Source: Firm-13 sp964617375 (GTDB taxonomy: Bacteria; Bacillota; Clostridia; Saccharofermentanales; Saccharofermentanaceae). From it: a stretch of 64,000 nucleotides of DNA. The translations under genes and the position numbers were made by a program. The notes beneath the pieces were generated by a model. It was given only the letters and a program-made list of their open reading frames with translations. It had not been told where the DNA came from and ran no database searches. The stretch covers positions 80,611 to 144,610 of the forward strand of contig CAZTXQ010000001.1 in the NCBI GenBank assembly GCA_964617375.1, written 5' to 3'. This document shows, in pieces, positions 52,978-61,371 of this stretch (its first letter is position 1; each line of letters opens with the position of its first letter).

Positions 52978-54776
52978 TGTTTCGGAGTGTCTTTTTACGT
53001 AAAATCATCATCATGATGGTTTTTTCGTTGTCCCTGTCTGCCGTTTTAATTTCGATTCTTTTTACCCTTGCTTCCAGTCAGACTCTCGAAATCGCAAAAG
53101 AGAACGAGCTGCTTGAGCGTGCCGAGGCGATTGCTTACGGTATGGGAGACAGCGCTGCACTGCAAGAAGACGGCTCCAATCTTGACACGCTTCTGGCTAA
53201 CCGGAACTTTGTAGGTTCCTATGTGGAGATCTACGGGAAGGACGGCAGCCTGATTTCCAAATCCACTGCCGGCTCGGATGAAGACGCATTGATCATGACC
53301 GCTGCCGACACATATTTAAGTCAGAACAAACTGAGTTCTACAGGTTTAACGAGCGATGTTACGGTACTTCCCAAAGACAACCTTAGCTATAAACTGATGA
53401 TCGTTCAGGTTCCGATTCGCGACGCCGGAGAAATAACAGGCTACATAGCACTTATCAATCCGATGAAGGAAGTATTGTCCATTCAACAGGAACTCCTGCG
53501 GGTTCTCCTGATCGCGACATTTGTGGTAGCCGGAATTATGCTGATCCCGATTTATTTTATAACCAAGCATTTGGTGCGTCCGCTTCAAAAGGTGAATCTG
53601 GCCGCCCGCTCTTTTGCTCAGGGGGATTTTTCACTGCGTGCCGATGCCAGGGCCAACGGAGAAATAGGCGAGCTTGCCAATTCCTTCAACGATCTTGCGG
53701 ACAAGCTCTCCAACTCCATTTCGGAACTTACCGTGGAGCGGAACCGTCTGCGCGGTATTTTTGACGTAATTTCCGAAGGTATCGTCTCTGTTGATCTGGA
53801 TCTGCATCCGGTCTATTCCAATCCGGTCATAACCACACTGTTTGAGAATGCCAAACGAAAAAATCTATTTACGCAGAGACTTCAGCTGATTCCTTTTGAC
53901 GAGATCTGGGCCGATTTTCAAAAATGCATCAGCGAGGGCACTACAATCGAACGGACCATTGACGCCAGAGACAGTGCTTACCAATCGACGATTGTTCCCA
54001 CCTTTGACAACAACCATAAAGTCGTCGGCGCAACCGGCTTCTTTCGCGATATTTCCGAATCCGAGAAACTCGAGCAGACACGCCGCGACTATGTCGCAAA
54101 TGTTTCGCATGAGCTCCGCACTCCCCTGACCGCACTTCGAGGACTTGTGGAGCCGCTCGCCGACGGAATGGTTCACAGTGATGCCGACCGAATGCGTTAT
54201 TACGGGATTATTCTTCATGAGACTATGCGTCTTTCGCGTCTGATCGACGACATGCTCGAACTTTCCAGATTGCAGGCAAGAACCATTGCGTTTAAGACAT
54301 TTCCATTTGATCTCAACAGTCTTCTTAACGAGCTTGAAGCGAAGTTTACGCCGATCATGGAAGAGGCCTCTCTGGCCTTCCGTGTCGAATACAAGAAAGG
54401 GCCGTGTCCGACCGTCATGGGAAACCCGGACCGTGTCGAACAGATTCTCGTTATTTTAATGGATAACGCGAAAAAATACACTGCGGCAGGCGGATCGATC
54501 ACGATCACAACGGACTTGAACGATAAAAAAGACACGGTTCTTGTTTCGGTTGTTGACACGGGTCAGGGAATACACGAATACGATATCGATCACATCTTTG
54601 ACCGCTTCTACAAAGCGGACAGAGCTCGCGGCAAGAAAGGCACCGGACTCGGTCTCTCGATCGCCAGAGAACTTTTGAGTTACATGGGTGAAACCATTAC
54701 GGTACAGAGCGAATACGGCGAAGGTACGACCTTTACATTCACGCTTAAGTGCGTCCACGGTTCCATGTGGTTCTAA
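52977..54776 (+). CDS. Membrane sensor histidine kinase (PhoR/WalK-like)
   Basis: A 599-residue kinase: membrane helix 1 (about 9-31), extracellular domain (about 32-173, a Cache- or PAS-like region), membrane helix 2 (about 174-196), HAMP (about 197-250), PAS (about 257-360), then HisKA with HELRTPLTALRG (His378) and the ATPase domain with ILMDNAKKYT (N box), VVDTGQGI (G1), FDRFYKADRAR (F box) and KGTGLGLSIA (G2). Complete and probably active. The domain order matches WalK and PhoR. No walHI or phosphate genes are next to it, so its signal is open. Confidence 0.93.
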   Translation: MFRSVFLRKIIIMMVFSLSLSAVLISILFTLASSQTLEIAKENELLERAEAIAYGMGDSAALQEDGSNLDTLLANRNFVGSYVEIYGKDGSLISKSTAGSDEDALIMTAADTYLSQNKLSSTGLTSDVTVLPKDNLSYKLMIVQVPIRDAGEITGYIALINPMKEVLSIQQELLRVLLIATFVVAGIMLIPIYFITKHLVRPLQKVNLAARSFAQGDFSLRADARANGEIGELANSFNDLADKLSNSISELTVERNRLRGIFDVISEGIVSVDLDLHPVYSNPVITTLFENAKRKNLFTQRLQLIPFDEIWADFQKCISEGTTIERTIDARDSAYQSTIVPTFDNNHKVVGATGFFRDISESEKLEQTRRDYVANVSHELRTPLTALRGLVEPLADGMVHSDADRMRYYGIILHETMRLSRLIDDMLELSRLQARTIAFKTFPFDLNSLLNELEAKFTPIMEEASLAFRVEYKKGPCPTVMGNPDRVEQILVILMDNAKKYTAAGGSITITTDLNDKKDTVLVSVVDTGQGIHEYDIDHIFDRFYKADRARGKKGTGLGLSIARELLSYMGETITVQSEYGEGTTFTFTLKCVHGSMWF

Positions 54777-54809
54777 TCATCCGACTTACAGACATTATAG
54801 GAGCATGAT

Positions 54810-55562
54810 ATGACGAATTACGATACCCCGGAAGACACAACCGCCTCATCGGGAGACGGAACACGCGTAAACCGCTACATCAGTTCGAGCGGATTCTGCT
54901 CGCGGAGAAAAGCCGACGAATATGTCGCTGCCGGTCTGGTTACCGTGGACGGTGAAATTGCCGTTCCCGGCACGCGCGTTCTCGAAGGGCAGGATGTGAG
55001 GGTTGACGGCAAACCTCTTTTCCCGGACGAAGACTATTTATATATCGCGCTCCACAAGCCATTGGGAATCACCTGTACAACGGATACCCGGGTGAAGGAC
55101 AATGTAATCGATTATCTTCATTTTGATAAAAGAATTTACCCGATCGGGCGCTTGGACAAGATGTCAACCGGTCTTCTCCTGCTGACAAACGACGGAAGTA
55201 TTGTGAATAGAATTCTGCGTGCCGAAGGCCGGCATGAGAAAGAATACCTTGTCGAAGTGGACAAACCACTGACCGACGAGTTCATTCAAAGTATGCAGAG
55301 CGGAGTTCCCATTCTTGACAGAGTAACCCTGCCCTGCAAATTAATCCCCACCGGAAGCCATACTTTCCGGATCATACTTACACAGGGATTGAACCGTCAA
55401 ATCCGCCGTATGTGCGATTATCTCGGTTACAGTGTCAGGCGCCTTAAGCGGACAAGGATCATGAACATAGATATTGGAACGCTCCCCTTAGGTGAATGGC
55501 GGAGCCTCACATTCAAAGAAATCCGGGATCTGAAGGCAATGACCGTGAAAAAGGTTCAATGA
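54810..55562 (+). CDS. rluF: RluF/RsuA-family 23S rRNA pseudouridine synthase
   Basis: A 250-residue synthase with an N-terminal S4 RNA-binding domain (about 18-65, VNRYISSSGFCSRRKADEYVAAGLVTVDG) and the catalytic domain with PIGRLDKMSTGLLLLTNDG (Asp116). The NRQIRRMCDYLGYSVRRLKR block matches RluF (U2604 of 23S rRNA) better than RsuA or RluB, so the symbol is likely but not certain. It follows the kinase by 33 bases. Its last 50 bases overlap the 3' end of the convergent GH2 gene. Confidence 0.9.
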   Translation: MTNYDTPEDTTASSGDGTRVNRYISSSGFCSRRKADEYVAAGLVTVDGEIAVPGTRVLEGQDVRVDGKPLFPDEDYLYIALHKPLGITCTTDTRVKDNVIDYLHFDKRIYPIGRLDKMSTGLLLLTNDGSIVNRILRAEGRHEKEYLVEVDKPLTDEFIQSMQSGVPILDRVTLPCKLIPTGSHTFRIILTQGLNRQIRRMCDYLGYSVRRLKRTRIMNIDIGTLPLGEWRSLTFKEIRDLKAMTVKKVQ

Positions 55563-58500
55563 TAAAAGTGCCGCGGGCAGGAGTATTTCGCTCGGATGTA
55601 CCGGTTTCGAATCCGGTACGCTCGATACCCCTCTGATAGAAATCCAGAAACAATTCGTAAGTATCGTCATCCGTCAGCTCTTCCTGATGCTGATGCCCGT
55701 CAATCGACTCCGGACTAAAGGGCGTCGCCGTGAAGGAGAAACGACTTTCACCGGCGGATGTAATCTTAATACCGCTGCCTGTGTCATCACACACAATCAG
55801 AAAGTCCGTATCCGTATGGCTGCCGTTCTCCTGCGGGCGGGCATATTCGTGATACATATCGGCGGGTGTCGATTCATAAAGTCCGATTCGCGATGATTCC
55901 TTGCGGTCCGGATATGACTCGAGGAGTCCTCTTCCATACCAGAGAATCCTGTCCAGGCTCTTCGGAAGACGCACGCGAAAACCGTATCTCAGAAGCGGAT
56001 AGCGCGGTGTAAAGGCAAGACTGGCCGAGAGCACTCCCGATGGACTCATCCGGTAGCCGACGAGGACTTCGTTCTTGAAGGCAGGACTCTTATAGTGTGC
56101 GACCAGCGTGAAATCCTGTCCCTCCATCTCATAGTGAAATTTGGAACAGGTCAGATTGTTCTGAATCGTCCGCCAGTCTGTTTCTTTGGAAAAGACAGTC
56201 GCGGCGAGAACAAATGACCGGTCCGTGCGGTCACTGTTTGTAGCCGCGCGGTAGAAACTCGGGCGTAAAAAACCTGCCAGCATCTCACGGCCGAAACAAA
56301 ACATGGAGGACAGACTTCCCGTCCTCCTCGAAAAAGCTAATTCCAGATCACTCGCCGATACCAGAAGTAAATCCGGCCGTGTTTTAATCACGGGAGCCCC
56401 TTCACGGACAAATACATCCGCGATCTCGTTTATTTCCTTAACAGCCAGGGAATTGCCGATGCTTTCGGTCTGACCCGAATTCGAATCAGCGACGGTCAGG
56501 TTAAGATTCGAAGGCACGCCCGTTCCGGCCGTCTTCTCAAGAAGAACCTGCTGATAAAAAGCGATCTCATGACCTGCCGGTGCGTATGCAGAAGGCTCTT
56601 TCAGATAAAGCCGGATATCCAGAATAAGCTCCTTTGATATTGCCACTTCATATACTTCGGCAAAGTCCGGATGATCGGTCATCCAGTTCTCAAGAAGAAA
56701 ATCTCCGGCTTTAAAAGGAAAGCGGATTTTCCTCTTCCCTAGCGGAGGAATAGAAGGAACAGGACCCTCTCCTCCCGTAAGCCGTATTCCTCCAAGAAGA
56801 AGCTGCCAGGACAGAATAAGCTCTCCGGTCGCTCCGATCGGATGCAAATTGTTAAGGGACAGATCTGCGGGGTCATCCGGAGACGGGACTACATGCAGGG
56901 TCTCGCACTGCTTTTTCACTTCGAAATAAATCGGATGCGGTATCCGGTCGGCGGATACGATACCCTGTGCGATGGGAACATCTGTTTTCTCATGAAATTC
57001 TTCAATATCACCCTGATGAATCCACTTGGTATCGATCGCATCCGTTTCGCGCTTGCCCCTTCCCTTTTGCTTTTCGAAAATAAAATGTCCCGGGTTCAGC
57101 TTCGATTGAAGATATTTCTTATCAAGACAAATATCCGACCACGCACCGAACAGTACGCCCGCATCACACGGAAAAGGAGGAATGTCCGACAGCGAGAGCG
57201 ACCGGTCCGTTTCGCAGTAGAAAGGCCTGGATCCGTCCAGAATCAAGAGCTTCTGCTTTTGTTCCCACACCTTGCTCTCATCGAAGTGAAGCGGGGCAAA
57301 CGACCAGAAGATGATCGAAGGATGTGACATCAGCGCTTCAAACATACCTTTCATATATATGCTGTCCGCCTGTGAAATAACATATAAGCCATAAGCATCA
57401 CACATATTGTAAAATACCGGATCCGCCGGGAAATGTGCCGTAATAACCGTATTTACACCGGCCTGTTTCATCATGCAAATGTCCTGACGGAACCTCTCAT
57501 ATGGTACGGCAATGCCGCCCAGTGGGTCGAATGAGAAATACCGTACCGCTTTAAGCGGAAGAGCCGTATCGTTCAGATGAAAAACACGCGCGATTACTTC
57601 CGATGTGCGAAAACCGAATCGCACCTTGCGTACAGAAATGATTCTGTCATTCGCATCATGAACCGTAAAAATCAGGTCATAGAGAAATGGATATGAATCC
57701 GACCAAGGCAACACGCTGCGCGCGCTTATTTCAGACTGAAGAGTCAGATCGGATCCCGCCGCAATGCTTCCCTCCATCTTTTTCACCACACCGATCGGGT
57801 GAACCGGAAGGTTGTAAAGATCATATTCCGGTCTTGCCTCAATCAGCTGAAAGCGAACGTGAACCGGCACGGTAAGGTCGGTATGATTGTGGAAGGAAAC
57901 GTCCAGGCGAATCCTCCCGTCTCTTCTTAGCTCCAATGACTCACCAAAGCGTATTGAAGCAGAATCATCCGTATCTTCCGTTCTCATCGCCGAAAACGCG
58001 GACGAATCTTCCCATGTCGTATGTAAATGCAGGCCGGATATCTCGACAAGCGGCTCCGCAACGATTTCCGGCATCCGGAAAATGCCGGCGTATCCGAAAG
58101 TGCCGTTCTCTTTTCTCTTTCTTCCGTGCAAATCGGAATTCATCCGATATACGAAAACACATATTGCATTATTTCCTTCTGTCAAAAACGGTGAGATCAG
58201 AAATTTTTTCGACGTATAACACGCGCCGGATTGGGACACAGCCTGACCGTTGACATACAATTCAAAACGTCCCCGAATTCCGCTTGTACAAAAGTATACG
58301 GCTCGATCAAGGTAAGCACGCGGGATGATCATCCTTGTGCGATAGACCCCCATATCTTCCTCGATATCTCCGGCAGCCGATGCGTTCAGTTTTTTCTGAA
58401 AACGTTTGTACAGGCTGCTTGCCTGATCCTTCTCGGCTGCGTCATACAGCAAATCCAAAGGAAAGCCGTGTCCTTCCTGCTGCCAAACGGACGGCAGAGT

Positions 58501-58710
58501 CACTCTTTCCCAGGAACTGTCGTCATAATCGGTCAAAAACGCGCCCGAAGGTATCCCGTCCTTGTCGTCGGCATATAAAAAACGCCATTCGGGCAGCTGA
58601 AATTGCCATTTGGTCGGTACAAGACCAAACTCCGGAAGGACTTTGTCAATATATATCTCATTAATTGAGTCATATGGCCACAAGTAATCTGTTCCGTTTA
58701 TCGGTTTCAT
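55513..58710 (-). CDS. Glycoside hydrolase family 2 beta-galactosidase homologue, active site degenerate
   Basis: 1065 residues with the whole LacZ layout: sugar-binding domain (about 40-225), Ig-like domain (about 255-370), TIM barrel (about 380-610), another Ig domain, and the small-chain domain with WYGRGLLESYPDRK and YARPQENG. The barrel has lost key residues: WSLGNE, which holds the acid/base Glu, is WSFAPL (Pro473, Leu474); the metal-ligand Glu of DEAN is Gln447 in SQAD; GVNRHE is replaced. Glu546 in FIFEKQK may stand at the nucleophile place. No signal peptide. ATG has only a distant GGAG (13 nt). Either a binding or scaffold protein or an altered enzyme. Confidence 0.88.
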   Translation of the reverse strand: MKPINGTDYLWPYDSINEIYIDKVLPEFGLVPTKWQFQLPEWRFLYADDKDGIPSGAFLTDYDDSSWERVTLPSVWQQEGHGFPLDLLYDAAEKDQASSLYKRFQKKLNASAAGDIEEDMGVYRTRMIIPRAYLDRAVYFCTSGIRGRFELYVNGQAVSQSGACYTSKKFLISPFLTEGNNAICVFVYRMNSDLHGRKRKENGTFGYAGIFRMPEIVAEPLVEISGLHLHTTWEDSSAFSAMRTEDTDDSASIRFGESLELRRDGRIRLDVSFHNHTDLTVPVHVRFQLIEARPEYDLYNLPVHPIGVVKKMEGSIAAGSDLTLQSEISARSVLPWSDSYPFLYDLIFTVHDANDRIISVRKVRFGFRTSEVIARVFHLNDTALPLKAVRYFSFDPLGGIAVPYERFRQDICMMKQAGVNTVITAHFPADPVFYNMCDAYGLYVISQADSIYMKGMFEALMSHPSIIFWSFAPLHFDESKVWEQKQKLLILDGSRPFYCETDRSLSLSDIPPFPCDAGVLFGAWSDICLDKKYLQSKLNPGHFIFEKQKGRGKRETDAIDTKWIHQGDIEEFHEKTDVPIAQGIVSADRIPHPIYFEVKKQCETLHVVPSPDDPADLSLNNLHPIGATGELILSWQLLLGGIRLTGGEGPVPSIPPLGKRKIRFPFKAGDFLLENWMTDHPDFAEVYEVAISKELILDIRLYLKEPSAYAPAGHEIAFYQQVLLEKTAGTGVPSNLNLTVADSNSGQTESIGNSLAVKEINEIADVFVREGAPVIKTRPDLLLVSASDLELAFSRRTGSLSSMFCFGREMLAGFLRPSFYRAATNSDRTDRSFVLAATVFSKETDWRTIQNNLTCSKFHYEMEGQDFTLVAHYKSPAFKNEVLVGYRMSPSGVLSASLAFTPRYPLLRYGFRVRLPKSLDRILWYGRGLLESYPDRKESSRIGLYESTPADMYHEYARPQENGSHTDTDFLIVCDDTGSGIKITSAGESRFSFTATPFSPESIDGHQHQEELTDDDTYELFLDFYQRGIERTGFETGTSERNTPARGTFIIEPFSRSLPSDPGFL

Positions 58711-58800
58711 GTAAAATCTGTCTCTCCTGTAATCACATCGAACATGGATATGACGAATTTCCCGAGTATGTCTAGCCCTTATTAAGCTTTATTCTATCAT

Positions 58801-58824
58801 TTGAGACCTGAAAACACATCTCAA
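58801..58824. promoter_or_regulatory. Operator-like inverted repeat upstream of the GH2 gene
   Basis: TTGAGA and TCTCAA separated by 12 bases, next to a TAGAAT -10 candidate (minus, 796-791). It lies about 90 bases before the GH2 start. The rest of the 240-base gap holds the hppA terminator. Confidence 0.35.
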
Positions 58825-58866
58825 TCGTATTTCATTTTCTGTACGTGTGTGCGATTCACAATAAAC

Positions 58867-58920
58867 GAAAAAAATGATACCGCATACCCCGGGCATTTCT
58901 GCCTCTTATGTATGCGGTAC
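58867..58920 (-). terminator. Intrinsic terminator after hppA
   Basis: Minus strand TACCGCATAC (919-910 read as the complement) pairs with GTATGCGGTA (887-878), with an inner GGCA/TGCC stem, followed by six T. Confidence 0.82.
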
Positions 58921-58950
58921 CACTTATACGGCTATGGATGTTAAGAATAA

Positions 58951-61071
58951 TTAAAACATGGTGTTCAGCCAGTCAAGCAAGTTGAATTTCAGGAAGAGCG
59001 TCGCCATCAGTGACGCTACCAGAGAAACAACCGTAACCTGTGTGTTCAGGGAAGGACCGGCAGTATCCTTGAAGGGATCGCCGACAGTATCACCGACAAC
59101 GGCCGCCTTGTGGGCGTCTGAGCCTTTACCGCCGTTATTGCCGGATTCAATATACTTCTTGGAGTTGTCCCATAATCCGCCTGAGTTGGACATGAACAAG
59201 GCAAGAAGAAGTCCGCTGATAATATTGCCGGCGAGGAATCCGCCGATTGCCTGTACACCTCCGATAAATCCTACAGCTAAAGTTGTGAAGATCGCCATAA
59301 GTCCGGCGGGGATCAGTTCCTTCAAAGCGCCGACAGTCGCGATATCGATACACTTGTCGTATTCGGGCTCAACACCCTTTTTGCCTTCGCGAAGACCGGC
59401 GATCGTTTTAAACTGTCTGTGAATCTCGGCGACCATACGCTGGGCATTTCTGTCAACTCCGAGCATCAGCATAGCCGAGAAAACAGCCGGTATAGCAGCA
59501 CCAACCAGAACTCCGAAGAAAACAATCGGATTCAGAAGGTCAAATCCGGTGATACCCGTAAGACCTTCTTCTACGGCTGCGACATTGACTTCACTCATAA
59601 ACGTTCCGAGAAGAGCAATAATCGTAAGTCCGGCTGCACCAATGGCAAAGCCCTTTGTCACGGCCTTAACCGTGTTGCCGGCACTGTCAAGCTGATCGGT
59701 AATATCAAGTGCCTTATCTCCTAAGTGACCCATCTCGACAAGACCTCTGGCATTGTCGACAATCGGTCCGTAAGCGTCATTCGAGATAACCATACCGACT
59801 ATAGAGAGCATTCCGACAGCCGCCATTGCGATGCCGAACATACCGTAACGAACCGGGTTGGCAGAATCGATCGGAGCGCAAATCTGATAGGCGGCAAGAG
59901 CGGATACTCCGATTCCGATCATTGCAGGGAAAACACTTAAGAAACCGTATGAAACACCGGAAAGAATCGTAAAGGCAGGTCCGGATTTGGAGGCATTGGC
60001 AACATAACGAACCGGCGGTTTCGAGTCGTCGGTAAAATAGTCACTTACCACGCCGATTACGGTTCCGACAAGGAGGCCGACCGTCATAGCGCCCCAGATT
60101 CTCCATCCGGCTTCATAATTGAAAGCAAGGAATGTAGTAAGAGCCGTTGAAGCGGCAAACAGTGCCGTAGTAATATACGTACTCATATTAAGCGCGTGAG
60201 TCGGGCTTCCGTTCTTGCCTAAACGGGCCATCAATACACCGATCGCCGAACACAGAAGTCCAAGCGCCGCGTAGCAGAATACCATCGTCGCATACTTGCC
60301 GTCTTTCGAATCAAGTGTAAGTGCCATAACAAGAGCAGCGGCCATCGAAGCGACGTTCGAATCGAAAAGATCGGCGCCCATACCTGCTACGTCGCCGACG
60401 TTATCGCCGACGTTATCGGCTATAACGGCCGGGTTTCTCGGGTCGTCTTCCGGAATGTTAAGCTCGACCTTACCAACAAGATCGGCGCTGATATCGGCGG
60501 TTTTGGTGAAAATACCTCCGCCTGCTTTCGCAAATAATGCAAGGCTGGAAGCTCCGAAGCTGAATCCGAGGATTGCGCTCGCATCGCCGGTAACAAGATA
60601 AACAATTGTAACACCGAGAAGGCTCGAGCCTACGACGGCCATTCCCATAACGGCGCCGCCTCTGAATCCGGCCAGGAAGGAAGGCTTAATGCCCTTTGTG
60701 GCGGCTTCGGCTGACTTCATATTGGCAATTGTCGCTACTGTAATTCCGATTTTTCCTGCGAATGCGGAAAGAACCGTTCCGAAGATATAGGACAGAGCCA
60801 TCTGAATATTCTGAATTTGATTGCTGCCGGTCCATATCGGCTGCGGAAGAAAAACAAGTATCAATATGACTGCAACTCCCGCAAAACGGACCAGCAGTGT
60901 ATATTCGCGCCGAAGAAATGTATTGGCGCCCTTGTTAATGAGAAGACCGACTTTTGCAATCGTCGGATTTGTAGAGGGCTGTTTCTTTACCCAGAAAAAG
61001 AAGTACAATGCAACGCCGAATGAAATGAGAGAAACGGTAACTGCCATGATGTAGGCCACAGTAATGCTCAT
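58951..61071 (-). CDS. hppA: Membrane-bound ion-pumping pyrophosphatase
   Basis: A 706-residue protein with about 16 membrane helices that couples pyrophosphate hydrolysis to ion export. The substrate motifs are present: [31 protein letters not shown] region early, and [31 protein letters not shown] at the end. At the K-dependence site the motif is [10 protein letters not shown], with Lys where K-dependent enzymes have Ala, so it looks K-independent and by family knowledge is most likely a proton pump. GGGAG lies 8 nt before the ATG. Single-gene unit with a terminator. Confidence 0.95.
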   Translation of the reverse strand: [706 protein letters not shown]

Positions 61072-61097
61072 GCTTCACACTCCCAACATTTGTTTCA

Positions 61098-61115
61098 TTC
61101 CGATATATATCGGAA
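61098..61115. repeat. 18-bp perfect palindrome in the hppA leader
   Basis: TTCCGATAT/ATATCGGAA, a perfect uninterrupted palindrome 27-44 bases upstream of the hppA start. A protein dimer site fits better than an RNA hairpin because there is no loop. Confidence 0.55.
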
Positions 61116-61304
61116 ACGCCAATATTCCTTTAGAAACATTAAGGCTAAACCCAAATGCATCTACAGTAAAGATACCATATAATTTCGCGAAAAGACTGAC
61201 GATTTAACATTTCGATTTACAAGTTACGTTCAAATTTATGTGCATTATGCACAATTCTTTTTCAAATATCGACGTTAATAAAAATCATGTCGCATCTGAA
61301 GAGA
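61116..61304. other. AT-rich gap between hppA and GH3 without gene
   Basis: No convincing open frame or RNA gene. It should hold the hppA promoter; TATCTT or TATATG on the minus strand near 61165-61180 are weak -10 candidates without a clear -35. Confidence 0.4.
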
Positions 61305-61333
61305 TAAAAATGTCCGCAATTTCTTGCGGACAT
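61305..61333 (-). terminator. Intrinsic terminator after the GH3 gene
   Basis: Minus strand ATGTCCGCAA (333-324) pairs with TTGCGGACAT (319-310) around a 4-nt loop and is followed by five T. Confidence 0.88.
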
Positions 61334-61371
61334 ATAAAAATCTTTATAAATCAGGCTGCCTCGAGGAAATG

